Part shown: piece by piece, positions 1-8,402 of the stretch | How the letters are laid out: the number at the start of each line of letters is the position of its first letter | How positions within the stretch are numbered: the stretch's first letter is position 1 | DNA from: Amycolatopsis granulosa | Lineage (GTDB): Bacteria > Actinomycetota > Actinomycetes > Mycobacteriales > Pseudonocardiaceae | Length of the DNA: 64,000 bases | Assembly: GCF_011758745.1 (NCBI RefSeq) | Contig: NZ_JAANOV010000001.1 | Span: 2,170,001 to 2,234,000 of the forward strand | Reading direction: 5' to 3' | Notes under the pieces: generated by a model | What the model was told of the DNA's origin: nothing | The model's input: the letters and a program-made list of their open reading frames with translations, nothing else | The model's database searches: none | Translations under genes and position numbers: made by a program

Positions 1-1
1 G

Positions 2-859
2 CCGGTCTACTTGATGGCCGGTGGCACCGCCGCGGAGTTGCCGGCCGGCAGCGGTCTCGGCGACGCGGAGTGGCTGGCCGTGGCCGAAGCCACCCGGGAC
101 CCCGGCCGCGCGCACGGCGTCATCCGGCTCGCCGCGCGGGCGGACGAGGAGCTGGCCGTGCGGGCGGCACCGAACCTGGTCTCCGAGCACGACGACGTGT
201 CCTGGGACGGGGACGTGGTCGCCCGGCGGGTGCGGCGGTTGGGCGCGATCGTCCTGCGTGACCGTCCGTTGCGGGACCCGGACCCGGCGCGGGTTCGCGA
301 GGCGCTGCTGACCGGGCTCCGGACCGGAGGGGTGCTCACCTGGACCGCGGAGGCGGACCGGTTGCGCGCGCGGCTGGTCTTCCTGCACGAAGTCCTGGGC
401 ACCCCCTGGCCCGCGGTCGACGACGAGGCGCTGTGGTCGAGAGTGGACGAATGGCTGGACCCTGAGCTGTCCCGCTCCCGCCGCCGCGCCGACCTTGCTC
501 GCGTGGACACGGCAGCCGCATTGCGTCGGCTGCTGCCGTGGCCGGAGGCGGGGCGGCTGGACGAGCTGGCACCGGACCGGATCGAGGTCCCCTCGGGCGG
601 CCGGTTCCGGGTCGACTACTCAACCGGGCGCCCGGTGCTCGCGGTGAAGCTACAGCTCGCCTTCGGCTGGCGGGAGACCCCGAAGGTCGCCGACGGTCGT
701 GTCCCGGTTCTGCTGCACCTCCTCTCCCCCGCCGGCCGGCCAGCGGCGGTCACCAGTGACCTGGAATCCTTCTGGGTGAACGGTTATCCCGCGGTGCGGG
801 CCGAACTTCGCGGCCGGTATCCCAAGCACGCGTGGCCCGCGGATCCGCGGGTGCGGTGA
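2..859 (+). CDS. hrpB: ATP-dependent helicase HrpB, C-terminal part (cut by window edge)
   Basis: The frame is open from the first bases, so the gene begins before the window and only about 285 C-terminal codons are visible. The last 110 residues carry the HrpB C-terminal domain pattern: an IEVPSGG...VDYS stretch, RPVLAVKLQ, FGW.ETP, VLLHLLSPAGRP, and RGRYPKHAWP.DP just before the stop. HrpB is a DEAH-box RNA-helicase-like protein; the helicase core motifs lie outside the window. Its exact cellular role is poorly defined in actinobacteria. Nothing suggests damage. Identity rests on the C-terminal domain only. Confidence 0.85.
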   Translation, partial: PVYLMAGGTAAELPAGSGLGDAEWLAVAEATRDPGRAHGVIRLAARADEELAVRAAPNLVSEHDDVSWDGDVVARRVRRLGAIVLRDRPLRDPDPARVREALLTGLRTGGVLTWTAEADRLRARLVFLHEVLGTPWPAVDDEALWSRVDEWLDPELSRSRRRADLARVDTAAALRRLLPWPEAGRLDELAPDRIEVPSGGRFRVDYSTGRPVLAVKLQLAFGWRETPKVADGRVPVLLHLLSPAGRPAAVTSDLESFWVNGYPAVRAELRGRYPKHAWPADPRVR

Positions 860-1017
860 GGTCGTCGGCTCTGCACGGCCTGGCGCGTGGCGGCGACCAC
901 GCCGCCGATGTAGCAAAGTCTTGCGGTCGTGGTGTCCCCGTGGGCTGTGCCTCGGCCTCCGTCCACCAGGCGGGAATGAGGTTGCCGGCCGCCAAGACAA
1001 CCGGACATACTCCGGGT

Positions 1018-1374
1018 ATGAACGCCCGAGCCCACGCCGACGCTTGGCTGGACGCGTGGAAGGCGCGCGACCTCGATGCCATCATGGCTTGCTACGCCGA
1101 TGATGTGGACTTCGCCGCCCCCACGGTGATACGTCGGTGGGGCAGGCCCGATGGTCGGCTGCATGGCAAGTCCGAACTTCGCCGGCATTTCGAACTCGGG
1201 TTGGAACTGGCCCCGAGCCTGACCTTCACCGAGGAAGCACTGCTGACCAGCCCGGGCGGCTACGCACTGCTCTACCGGCGCGAGAACGGCAATCGCGCAC
1301 TCGACGTCGTCGAGCTCGACCAGGATGGCCACGCGGCCCGGGTGCGCGCCTTCTACGAGCATCTCCAGCAGTAA
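1018..1374 (+). CDS. SnoaL-like / NTF2-fold small protein
   Basis: A 118-residue protein opening AHADAWLDAWKARDLDAIMACYADDVDF, the usual start of the NTF2-like SnoaL fold (helix pair, then a beta-strand with an acidic residue). A short HGKSELRRHFELGLEL helix and a C-terminal beta sheet ending in RVRAFYEH follow. Members of this fold are polyketide cyclases, limonene-epoxide-hydrolase-like enzymes or binding proteins, and substrate cannot be read here. The ATG at 1018 was chosen because the fold begins immediately after it; upstream in-frame codons look non-coding. It stands alone between hrpB and a convergent membrane-protein gene. Confidence 0.75.
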   Translation: MNARAHADAWLDAWKARDLDAIMACYADDVDFAAPTVIRRWGRPDGRLHGKSELRRHFELGLELAPSLTFTEEALLTSPGGYALLYRRENGNRALDVVELDQDGHAARVRAFYEHLQQ

Positions 1375-1409
1375 CTCCGCCGCTGATCCCTGCCTGGGCG
1401 GGCACGTCC

Positions 1410-2198
1410 TCAGGTGCTGTAGGAGCGCTGGGGACGAGCCGGCAGGTCGTGCTCGAGTTCTTCGTCCTCCTCCTCGTGCAGGCCGAGCACGACCGCCTGC
1501 CGGATCTGCTCGCGGTTCTCCCGGACGACGTGCGCGAAGAACGCTTCGGTGCGCGGGTCGGTCAGCACCTCGAGGATGACCCGCATCGTCGTGTCCACAA
1601 GGGACTGGAGGACCTCGTCGTGGAACGGCAGGCGGGACAGCCGCCCCGCCTGCGGGTCCGTCTTGATCTTTTCCGTGATGATCGCTCGCAACGTCTCGCG
1701 GTTTTCGCCCAGCGAACGAGCTAGGTTCTCCGGGTAGTTGCCCGTCTCGATGACCTTGACCACCTCGTCGAGCACCGCGACGGTGATCGGTTTCTTGATC
1801 GCCAGCACGATGGGCCGGGACATCCGCTCGACCAGCCGCTGGGTGAACAGTTCGCCGAACGCCCGGTCCGCGGTGCGCGCCAGCCGCACGATCACCATGA
1901 CGATCCGCAACAGCCGGAAGCTGCGCAGAGCGGGGTGTGCGATCGGGATCATGCCGAGGATCTCGTACCAGTTGCGCAGCGGAAACCGCTTGTCCCAGCC
2001 AACGCGCGACCACCGCCACAGGAACTCCGCCAGGAACACCCCACAGATCGAGGTGTCGATGACGAAGATGTGGTGCGCCGTTTCGGGTGTGTGCGGGAAG
2101 AACGTCACGTAGACGACCAGGCCGACGGAAACGACGGCCAGCGTCAGCATGGTCACATCGAGGGCGCTCACCCTGCGCCGAGCAATCATGCGCCGCAT
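1410..2198 (-). CDS. Voltage-sensor-like membrane protein without pore domain
   Basis: A 262-residue protein with four hydrophobic segments at about residues 13-34, 44-62, 77-88 and 95-107. The fourth is an S4-like helix with arginines at 95, 98, 105 and 108 spaced 3-7 apart, as in voltage-gated cation channels. No P-loop or TxGYG filter follows. The remaining 150 residues are charged and soluble, ending in an acidic stretch (EEEDEELEHD). It could be a voltage-sensor-only protein (proton-channel or regulatory type) or a degenerate ion-transport family member. The first ATG is used; a second ATG three codons later is equally possible. Confidence 0.6.
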   Translation of the reverse strand: MRRMIARRRVSALDVTMLTLAVVSVGLVVYVTFFPHTPETAHHIFVIDTSICGVFLAEFLWRWSRVGWDKRFPLRNWYEILGMIPIAHPALRSFRLLRIVMVIVRLARTADRAFGELFTQRLVERMSRPIVLAIKKPITVAVLDEVVKVIETGNYPENLARSLGENRETLRAIITEKIKTDPQAGRLSRLPFHDEVLQSLVDTTMRVILEVLTDPRTEAFFAHVVRENREQIRQAVVLGLHEEEDEELEHDLPARPQRSYST

Positions 2199-2278
2199 TC
2201 TGCCCTGCCGAAGGTGCAGGAAGGTGGATGCCCTTCGGCCGATGCGCCCGGGCGCGCCCGGTTCCTAGGGTCGGCAGC

Positions 2279-3193
2279 ATGATCACGGTACGAGCGCTGA
2301 CGAAGCGCTTCGGCGAGAAGATCGCCGTGGACCAGCTCACCTTCACCGTGCCACCGGGCACGGTGACCGGCTTCCTCGGTCCGAACGGCGCCGGCAAGTC
2401 GACCACCATGCGGATGCTGCTCGGGCTCGACCGTCCCACGTCGGGCACGGCGCTCGTCGACGGCAAGCGGTACGCCGAGCTGCGGTGGCCGCTGCGCACC
2501 GTGGGCGCGCTGCTGGACGCCAAGGCGGTGCACCCGGGACGTTCGGCGGGCAAGCACCTGCTGGCGATGGCCCGCAGCAACGACATCCCGGACCGCCGCG
2601 TCGAGGAGGTGCTGGCGACGGTCGGCCTGTCCGACGTGGCGGGCAAGCGGGCCGGGCAGTTCTCGCTGGGCATGGGACAGCGGCTCGGTATCGCCGGTGC
2701 CCTGCTCGGCGACCCTGCCGTGCTCCTGTTCGACGAACCGGTGAACGGGCTCGATCCGGACGGCGTGCGATGGGTGCGGCAGCTGATCCGGTCGCTGGCC
2801 GCGGAGGGCCGGACCATCCTGGTCTCCAGCCACCTGATGAGTGAGATGCAGCTGACCGCGGACCACCTCCTCGTGATCGGGAAGGGCCGCCTGCTGGCGG
2901 ACGCGCCGCTGACCGAGCTGCTCGCAAGCGGAGCGGTGGTGCGGGTGCGCTGCGCGGATCGCGGCGACTGCGCGCGGCTGGCGGCCCACCTGCCCGGCGC
3001 CCGCGTCGAGGGCGATTCGGTGCTGGTGGTCGACGCACCGGTCGAGTCCATCGGCGACCTGGCGTTCGAGCTGGGCATCCGGCTGCACGGCTTGAGCGAG
3101 GAACAGGCCTCGCTGGAACAGGCGTATATGGAGCTGACCGCGGACGCGGTCGAGTACGGCGCGGGCTCCGCGCGGAATGCTGGTGTGCGATGA
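2279..3193 (+). CDS. ABC transporter ATP-binding protein (ABC-2 exporter)
   Basis: A 304-residue ATPase of the drug/bacitracin-exporter type. Walker A is GPNGAGKST near residue 40, the signature is the variant FSLGMGQR, and Walker B is VLLFDEPVNGLD, followed by the switch histidine in VSSH. The C-terminal 80 residues form the accessory domain usual in this class (one ATPase per single permease). Its stop overlaps the permease start by four bases (ATGA), so the two are co-translated. It likely powers export of a peptide or small toxic molecule; substrate unknown. The ATG at 2279 was chosen because homologues start at ITVRALTKRFG. Confidence 0.9.
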   Translation: MITVRALTKRFGEKIAVDQLTFTVPPGTVTGFLGPNGAGKSTTMRMLLGLDRPTSGTALVDGKRYAELRWPLRTVGALLDAKAVHPGRSAGKHLLAMARSNDIPDRRVEEVLATVGLSDVAGKRAGQFSLGMGQRLGIAGALLGDPAVLLFDEPVNGLDPDGVRWVRQLIRSLAAEGRTILVSSHLMSEMQLTADHLLVIGKGRLLADAPLTELLASGAVVRVRCADRGDCARLAAHLPGARVEGDSVLVVDAPVESIGDLAFELGIRLHGLSEEQASLEQAYMELTADAVEYGAGSARNAGVR

Positions 3194-3948
3194 CGACCAC
3201 GGCGGCGATCCGGTCCGAGTGGACGAAGTTCTGGTCGGTCCGGTCCACGTTCTGGGGACTGGCCGGCGCCATCGTGCTGATGCTGGTGTTCGTCCTGCCG
3301 TCGGCGATGTCGCTCGCCGCCAACCGCAGCCGGGCGGGTTCGGCACCCGACCTGGTGGCCGGCGGCACCTTCTACCTGGCGGAATTCGCGGTGATCGCGC
3401 TGGCGAGCCTGTTCGTGGCCGGGGAGTACGCGACCGGCAGCATCCGTTCCACGTTGCAGTGGGTGCCCGTCCGCGCCCGCGTGCTGACCGCCAAGGCCGC
3501 GGTGCTGGCACCGGTGTTGTTCGTGCTGGGAGTGGTGGCCGCGGCAGGGGCGATCGCGGTGGCGACGCCGTTGATGGACGGCTTCGGCCGCGCGGCGTCC
3601 GCCGGCGAAATCATCCAGGCGTGTGTCGCGAACGGCACCTACTTCGCCCTCACCGGACTGCTGAGCCTCGGGATCGGCACGGCGTTGCGCAGTGTCGCCG
3701 GGAGCGCCACGGTGTCGTTCCTGGTCATGGTGATGAGCGCGATGGTGGCCGGTTCGCTCGGACTGGGCGTCGCGGATTACATGCCGGGCATCGCGGGGGT
3801 CACCGCCTTCGTGCCGTCGGGACAGCCCAACCCCGTCTCCGGCGCCATGGCGCCGTATCCGTCGTGGGCCGGGCTGGTGATCCTCGCCGTGTGGACGGCG
3901 GCCGCGCTGGCGGTGGGGCACGAGGTGCTGCGCCGCCGGGATGCGTGA
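3190..3948 (+). CDS. ABC-2 type transporter permease
   Basis: A 252-residue integral membrane protein with six predicted helices, the first at about residues 20-40 and the last at 220-243. It follows the ABC-2 permease plan with a long loop after helix 1 and the EYATGSIRSTL stretch after helix 2. It overlaps the upstream ATPase gene by four bases and forms the membrane part of that exporter. It ends two bases before the converging response-regulator gene, an arrangement common where a two-component system senses a drug or envelope stress and controls the exporter; that link is inferred. Confidence 0.85.
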   Translation: MTTTAAIRSEWTKFWSVRSTFWGLAGAIVLMLVFVLPSAMSLAANRSRAGSAPDLVAGGTFYLAEFAVIALASLFVAGEYATGSIRSTLQWVPVRARVLTAKAAVLAPVLFVLGVVAAAGAIAVATPLMDGFGRAASAGEIIQACVANGTYFALTGLLSLGIGTALRSVAGSATVSFLVMVMSAMVAGSLGLGVADYMPGIAGVTAFVPSGQPNPVSGAMAPYPSWAGLVILAVWTAAALAVGHEVLRRRDA

Positions 3949-3950
3949 CC

Positions 3951-4601
3951 TCATGTCACCAGCCCGGCCTCGTGGGCGATGATCGCGGCCTGGACCCGGT
4001 TGCGGACGTCGAGCCGACCGAAGATCGTGCTGACGTAGGCCTTGACGGTCCCTTCCACCACGAACAGCCGCTCGGCGATGTCCGCATTCGACAGTCCGGC
4101 GCCGACGAGGGTGAGCACCTCGCGTTCGCGGTCGGTGAGGACGGTGATGCGCTCCCGCGCCGCAGCGGCCCGGGAGACCCGGTCACCGGACAACTGGGCG
4201 ATCACCCGTTGCGCAACTCGCGGGGACAGGAACGCCGCCCCGTCGGCGACCGCGCGCACTCCGGCAAGCAGCTCGCGGGGGTCGCCGGACTTCAGCAGGA
4301 ACCCGCTGGCGCCACCGGCGAGCGCGCGCTCGATGTAGGCGTCCTCACCGAAGGTGGTCAGCATGACGACACCGGTGCCGGGCACCAGCGTGCGGATCTC
4401 CTCGGCCGCGGCGAGGCCGTCGAGGCGAGGCATGCGGATGTCGAGTAGCGCGACGTCCGGACGGGTGCGCCGGGCCTGCTCGACCGCCTCGCGGCCGTCT
4501 CCCGCCTCGGCGACGACCTCGATGCCGTCGTCGGCGGACAGGATCGCCGCCACGCCGGCCCGGATCATGGCCTCGTCGTCGGCCAGCAGTACACGGATCA
4601 C
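3951..4601 (-). CDS. NarL/FixJ-type response regulator
   Basis: A 216-residue regulator. The receiver domain (about 1-118) has the acidic pair near residues 8-9, phospho-acceptor D54 in LLDIRMP and the conserved lysine in LLKSGDP. A LuxR-type HTH (about 150-210) follows, with LTDREREVLTLVGAGLSNADIAERL and the GTVKAYVSTIFGRLDVRNR recognition helix. The GTG start at 4601 is favoured by GGGAGGAAACC just upstream; the frame stays open far beyond it but is not regulator-like there. It is the partner of the histidine kinase directly upstream (17-bp gap). Confidence 0.92.
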   Translation of the reverse strand: MIRVLLADDEAMIRAGVAAILSADDGIEVVAEAGDGREAVEQARRTRPDVALLDIRMPRLDGLAAAEEIRTLVPGTGVVMLTTFGEDAYIERALAGGASGFLLKSGDPRELLAGVRAVADGAAFLSPRVAQRVIAQLSGDRVSRAAAARERITVLTDREREVLTLVGAGLSNADIAERLFVVEGTVKAYVSTIFGRLDVRNRVQAAIIAHEAGLVT

Positions 4602-4618
4602 TTCGGTTTCCTCCCGGA

Positions 4619-6157
4619 TCACGTGCCCTCGCGCACGTCGGTCAGCAGTTCCTTGCTCGCGAGCCGCTCGCCGTCGAAGCAGAGGCGGTAGGCGTCCAGC
4701 CGGAGCTCGACGATGCTGCGCCCGGTGCCGTAGTACTCGCACCTCAGCCCGGGCGGCTCGGGCGCCACGACGTGCGGCCCGCGTTGCCGGTGCGGCAAGA
4801 CGGCGGCGACCTCGGCGCGGCTCTGGCCGGGCCGCAGCTGCTCGTAGCCGGCGGGGTCCAGCACGGACGTCTGCCACTGGTACTGGTAGGTGGCCCCCAC
4901 GACCCCGAGCAGACCGGCCAGGATCGACGGCGGCACGACAAAGGCGGCGACCAGCCTGCGCCGCACTGTCCGCCGCACCTGACCGAGCTGCCGCGCCGAC
5001 TCGGACTGCACCGGCTCGGCGGGCGCGGGTGCCGAGGCGTGCGGCAGCCGCGCCACCACTTCGAAGCCACCGTCGCGGGGGCCGGCACTGAGTGTGCCGC
5101 CGAGTAGCCGCACCCGCTCCCCCAGGCCCACCAGGCCCCGCCGTCCGGAAACGGTGCTGGGCAGCGGCCCGGCCGGCGGCGGACTGTTGCACACCCGGAC
5201 GACCGTCTCCGCCGGTGCTCGCGACACGGACACGATCACGCCCGCGCCCGGGGCGTGTTTGGTGACATTGGTGAGGGCTTCCTGGACCACGCGATAGGCC
5301 GCGCGTTCGACCATCGGCGGAGCCGATCGGCCGCCGGCTTCGTCGTCCGCTCCGGACACCTCGTCCTCACGCAGGACGATGTCCATCCCGGATTCCCGCG
5401 CCCGCTCCACCAGTGACGCGACACCGTCGTCCACGGGCTCGACCGGCGCGGCGTCCTCACGGAGCACCCCGATGATCTCGCGCAGCCGTTCCGTGGCCGC
5501 GCCCGCGCTTTCCCGCAGCGCCTTGGCTTCCGCGCTACCGGACATCTCCAGCGCGGCGGCCCGCAGGGCCATCAGGCTCAGCTCGTGGCCCAGGGAATCG
5601 TGCATGTCGCTGGCGATCCGGGCCCGCTCACGAAGCCGGGCCTCCTCCGCGACGATCCGCTGCCGCAGCTCCAGCTCCTCCGCGCGCTGCCACCCGGACC
5701 GCACCAGTTCGTCCCTCGTGCGCATGTACCGCCCGAGCTGCCACGGCAGCACGGCGAACAACAGGACCCCGAACATCGGGCCCCAGTCGCCCAACTCGGC
5801 CCGGCCGGCCGCCAGCGACAACGGAATGCTGATGACGCTGACCGCGAAGAACGTCGCCAGCGCGGGCCGCGCCGACTCCATCCGGCGCCCGGCCAGGTAC
5901 CCGAACGGCACCATCAGCAGCACCGGCCATGCCGGGACGCGGCCGGCGAAGTTGAACAGCATCGCGGCGCTGGAGGCCACCGCGACGGTCAGCGACAGCC
6001 AGGGGCCGCGCCGGGCGGCGGCGATCGCGAGGACGATCGCGACCAGCCCGGCGACCAGCTCCCACGGCTCGGCGTTGTGCCGGCTCTCGTAGAGCAGCAC
6101 GGCGGCGGCCGGCACCCCGGCCAGCACCTCGGCTGCGCGACCCCAGAATCTCCCCAC
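4619..6157 (-). CDS. NarL-family sensor histidine kinase with extra C-terminal membrane-anchored tail
   Basis: A 512-residue kinase. Four or five membrane helices fill residues 10-140. A HisKA_3 dimerisation box follows with phospho-acceptor H186 in SDMHDSLGHELS, then a HATPase domain (N-box EALTNVTKHA; G-box GLVGLGERV). Unlike most family members, it does not end there. About 110 residues follow, with one more hydrophobic helix (VVPPSILAGLLGVVGATY) and a 70-residue tail containing LRPGQSRAEVAAVLP, CEYYG and YRLCFDGERL. That tail resembles the BamE/SmpA-like small fold and would lie outside the membrane if the topology is right. It forms a two-gene operon with the regulator. Confidence 0.88.
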   Translation of the reverse strand: MGRFWGRAAEVLAGVPAAAVLLYESRHNAEPWELVAGLVAIVLAIAAARRGPWLSLTVAVASSAAMLFNFAGRVPAWPVLLMVPFGYLAGRRMESARPALATFFAVSVISIPLSLAAGRAELGDWGPMFGVLLFAVLPWQLGRYMRTRDELVRSGWQRAEELELRQRIVAEEARLRERARIASDMHDSLGHELSLMALRAAALEMSGSAEAKALRESAGAATERLREIIGVLREDAAPVEPVDDGVASLVERARESGMDIVLREDEVSGADDEAGGRSAPPMVERAAYRVVQEALTNVTKHAPGAGVIVSVSRAPAETVVRVCNSPPPAGPLPSTVSGRRGLVGLGERVRLLGGTLSAGPRDGGFEVVARLPHASAPAPAEPVQSESARQLGQVRRTVRRRLVAAFVVPPSILAGLLGVVGATYQYQWQTSVLDPAGYEQLRPGQSRAEVAAVLPHRQRGPHVVAPEPPGLRCEYYGTGRSIVELRLDAYRLCFDGERLASKELLTDVREGT

Positions 6158-6204
6158 GTCCGGGACGCTACCGACCGAAGTGGAGCCGCGGTATCTGTCG
6201 AAAG

Positions 6205-6921
6205 TCAGATTTTCGTGGTCACCCGGATGAAATCCAGCACCTGCGGCCAGGACAACGCGAACGCCCCGGCGTTGACCGGCTCACCGTGCCGCGCCCGGCT
6301 GGCGAAGCCGTGCTCGGCGCCCGGGTAGACGTGGATCAGGCTCGCTCCGGTGACCCGCCCCTGCAACGCGGCCTGCAGCTCGTCGAACCGCGAGCGCGGC
6401 ACGAGCTCGTCCGCCGTCGGGTACAGCATCATCACCGGCGCCTTGATCAGACCGGCGTGCGCGACCGCGTCCACCGTGTGGTTGAGCGGCGTCTCGCCGG
6501 GGACCGTCGGGTGGTAGGCGACCACGTTGGCCACCCGGTGGTCCCGGCCACCGAGGATCAGCGCGAACCGGCCGCCGAGGCACCACCCGATCACACCGGC
6601 GGAAGCGCAGCCGAGCTCGCCGAGCAGGTGGTCCAGCAGCTGCGCCTGCTCGTCCGCCGCCACCGCGTCGTCGAGCTCGGCCATCTTCGCCAGCAGGTCC
6701 GGCATCGACGTGTCGTCGCTGCTCGGGCCGTGGAACGGATCCCACACCAGCGCGGTGACGCCGGTGGCCGCGAGCTCGTGCGCCCAGTCCCGGACCTGCT
6801 CACCGATGCCGGTCACCATCGGCAGCAGGAGCATCCCCGACCGGCTGCCCCCGGCGGGCCGCGCGAGGTAGGCGCCGAGGCCGTTGACGACGAGTCGTGA
6901 CCTTTCGATGTCCTGTTTCAT
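6205..6921 (-). CDS. Dienelactone hydrolase family protein
   Basis: A 238-residue alpha/beta hydrolase. The dienelactone-hydrolase triad is visible: nucleophile Cys in GVIGWCLGGRFAL, Asp in YPTADELVP and His in GAEHGFASR. The family cleaves lactone or ester bonds of ring-cleavage products, but many actinobacterial members have unknown substrates. The start codon lies only 15 bases from the divergent small gene, and both starts fall in a palindrome (6919-6939), so the mRNA may be nearly leaderless or the start may be a little further in. No other aromatic-degradation gene is nearby. Confidence 0.85.
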   Translation of the reverse strand: MKQDIERSRLVVNGLGAYLARPAGGSRSGMLLLPMVTGIGEQVRDWAHELAATGVTALVWDPFHGPSSDDTSMPDLLAKMAELDDAVAADEQAQLLDHLLGELGCASAGVIGWCLGGRFALILGGRDHRVANVVAYHPTVPGETPLNHTVDAVAHAGLIKAPVMMLYPTADELVPRSRFDELQAALQGRVTGASLIHVYPGAEHGFASRARHGEPVNAGAFALSWPQVLDFIRVTTKI

Positions 6922-6939
6922 GCCGTGACATTAGGCATG
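6919..6939. promoter_or_regulatory. Palindrome spanning two divergent start codons
   Basis: CATGCC and GGCATG arms separated by GTGACATTA; each arm contains the ATG of one of the two divergent genes. The short perfect arms could be an operator or a coincidence of two start regions. Confidence 0.35.
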
Positions 6940-7158
6940 ATGATCGCCATGGCCGAACGCACCCTGACCGAACAGCTCGGCGCCGAACCGCCCCCGGGCG
7001 TCGCCGCGCTGGACCCGGCGCACCAGCGGGACCTGGCGGACGCGCTGCGCAGCGCCCGGCGGCGGCAGGCGGCGGCGCTGGCCGAGGCGGGCAACGACGC
7101 GCTGAGGTTCGTGCCCGCCCTGCTCCGGCCCGCCGTGCGGAAGGCGGTCGGCCTGTGA
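6937..7158 (+). CDS. Small hypothetical protein
   Basis: About 73 residues with ELGAEPPPG near the N-terminus (LTEQLGAEPPPGVAALD), an arginine-rich helix (LADALRSARRRQAAALAEA) and a C-terminal RPAVRKAVG segment. It has no signal peptide or membrane helix, and I do not recognise a characterised family. The stop overlaps the GTG of the next gene by four bases, so the two are translationally coupled and probably act together. Starts at 6937, 6940 and 6949 are all possible; none has a clear ribosome-binding site. Confidence 0.6.
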   Translation: MMIAMAERTLTEQLGAEPPPGVAALDPAHQRDLADALRSARRRQAAALAEAGNDALRFVPALLRPAVRKAVGL

Positions 7159-7760
7159 CTCCTCAGGAAGCGGAGATCCGCAAGCTCGCGCGGGTGCTCG
7201 GCGTCGGCGCCGAACGGCTCGGCTACCTCGCCGAGGTGCCCGTGGCGGACCTGCGCGAGCTGCGGGAACGTGCCACGACCGTGTTGTTCGACGCGCACCT
7301 GGGAGTGCTGGAGCGGATGGCCGGTGCGAGCAAGCTGCTGCCCACGCCGGTGCTGGCGAAGATGGCGGAGCGGGTGTTCGGGCCGCTGCTCGCGGCACGT
7401 ATCGCCGGCCTGGTCGAAGCGTCCCGCGGGGCGGAGATCGCCGGGCGCCTGTCGCCGTCGTTCCTGGCGGACGTGGCCGCCGAGCTGGACCCGCGGCGGG
7501 CGCGGGGCATCATCGCGAAGTTGCCGGCCGGAGTGGTCGTGGCAGTGGCGCGCGAGCTGACCCGGCGGCAGGACTGGATCACCATCGCGTCGTTCGTGGA
7601 CCACCTCCCCGACGCGACGATCGCGGCGAGCCTGCGGTTCATCCCCGACGCGGCGCTGCCCGAGGTCGCCGCCATGCTGGACGACCCGTCGAAGATCGCG
7701 AAGGTGCGGGAGCTCCTGCCGCCGGAACGGGTCGCGGCGCTGCCGGAACACCTCCGCTGA
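7155..7760 (+). CDS. Hypothetical all-alpha protein
   Basis: A 201-residue, probably soluble helical protein. The C-terminal half consists of repeated amphipathic helices (FLADVAAELDPRRARGIIAK, VAVARELTRRQDWITI, TIAASLRFIPDAALPEVAAML) that recall the superhelical MgtE N-terminal domain, but no membrane part follows. I do not recognise a function. The GTG start is fixed by its four-base overlap with the preceding small gene. Confidence 0.65.
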   Translation: MTPQEAEIRKLARVLGVGAERLGYLAEVPVADLRELRERATTVLFDAHLGVLERMAGASKLLPTPVLAKMAERVFGPLLAARIAGLVEASRGAEIAGRLSPSFLADVAAELDPRRARGIIAKLPAGVVVAVARELTRRQDWITIASFVDHLPDATIAASLRFIPDAALPEVAAMLDDPSKIAKVRELLPPERVAALPEHLR

Positions 7761-7818
7761 GCCGCCCGGTTCCCATTTCGCCAAGCCGGCACGGGCGGGC
7801 GCGCGGCACGATGGACGG

Positions 7819-8184
7819 GTGATCAACCGCATCATCGCCTACGCGGGCGCGACCGAACCGGCCGCGGCCAGGGATTTCTACGTCCGCATCCTCGGGCTCG
7901 AAGTCGCCATGACCGACCCGGTGCTGACCCTGCGTTCCCCGGACAACCCGGCCGCGCAGGTCATCGTCCTGCCGGACGGGGACACTCCCGCGCCGACGTT
8001 CGGCGTCGACGTCGGCGACCCCGCGGCCGTCGACGCCATCCACGACGAGGCGCGGCGCGCCGGGTGGCGGATCGTCTACCCCCTCACCGACGAGCCATGG
8101 GGTGTACGGCGCTTCTTCGTCGAGGACCCGGGCGGCACGGTGGTCAACGTGCTGGCCCACCTGCCGGTCAGGCCGCCACGATGA
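7819..8184 (+). CDS. VOC-superfamily (glyoxalase-like) protein
   Basis: A 121-residue single VOC protein with the two beta-alpha-beta-beta-beta modules: ARDFYVRILGLEV at the start and RRFFVEDPGGTVVNVLAH at the end. The second-module glutamate/asparagine position reads VVNV, so a full metal site is not evident. Family members act as glyoxalases, dioxygenases or drug-binding proteins; none is indicated. The start is GTG. It stands alone, converging on a small membrane-protein gene. Confidence 0.75.
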   Translation: MINRIIAYAGATEPAAARDFYVRILGLEVAMTDPVLTLRSPDNPAAQVIVLPDGDTPAPTFGVDVGDPAAVDAIHDEARRAGWRIVYPLTDEPWGVRRFFVEDPGGTVVNVLAHLPVRPPR

Positions 8185-8392
8185 GGTAGATCCCGTACAG
8201 TACGACGGCCGCGCACGCGGCGAAGCACACGCCCGCCGTCAGCGTGCCCGCGGCACCGGTTCCGCCGCTCTCCCGGTCGTCGGTGCGGGCGGCGACCCCC
8301 CGCACGCCCGCCGCGAACAACCCGGTGACCACGGCCACCGCCGCCAGGGCGGTCACGAATACGCTGCCCAGCGCAGCCCAGTCGATGTGCAC
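8168..8392 (-). CDS. Small two-helix membrane protein next to Pit permease
   Basis: A 74-residue protein with hydrophobic helices at about residues 7-30 and 49-72 joined by a polar loop (RTDDRESGGTG). It starts ten bases after the Pit permease stop, so the two are almost certainly one transcript. Small membrane partners of this kind are often annotated beside Pit transporters in actinobacteria, with no known role. Confidence 0.7.
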   Translation of the reverse strand: MHIDWAALGSVFVTALAAVAVVTGLFAAGVRGVAARTDDRESGGTGAAGTLTAGVCFAACAAVVLYGIYLIVAA

Positions 8393-8402
8393 GAGCGCCT
8401 CC

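Noticed and set aside
784..3954. 1056-codon open frame on the minus strand
   Set aside because: It crosses several well-supported genes on both strands, is Arg/Pro/His-rich without domains, and is an artefact of high G+C.
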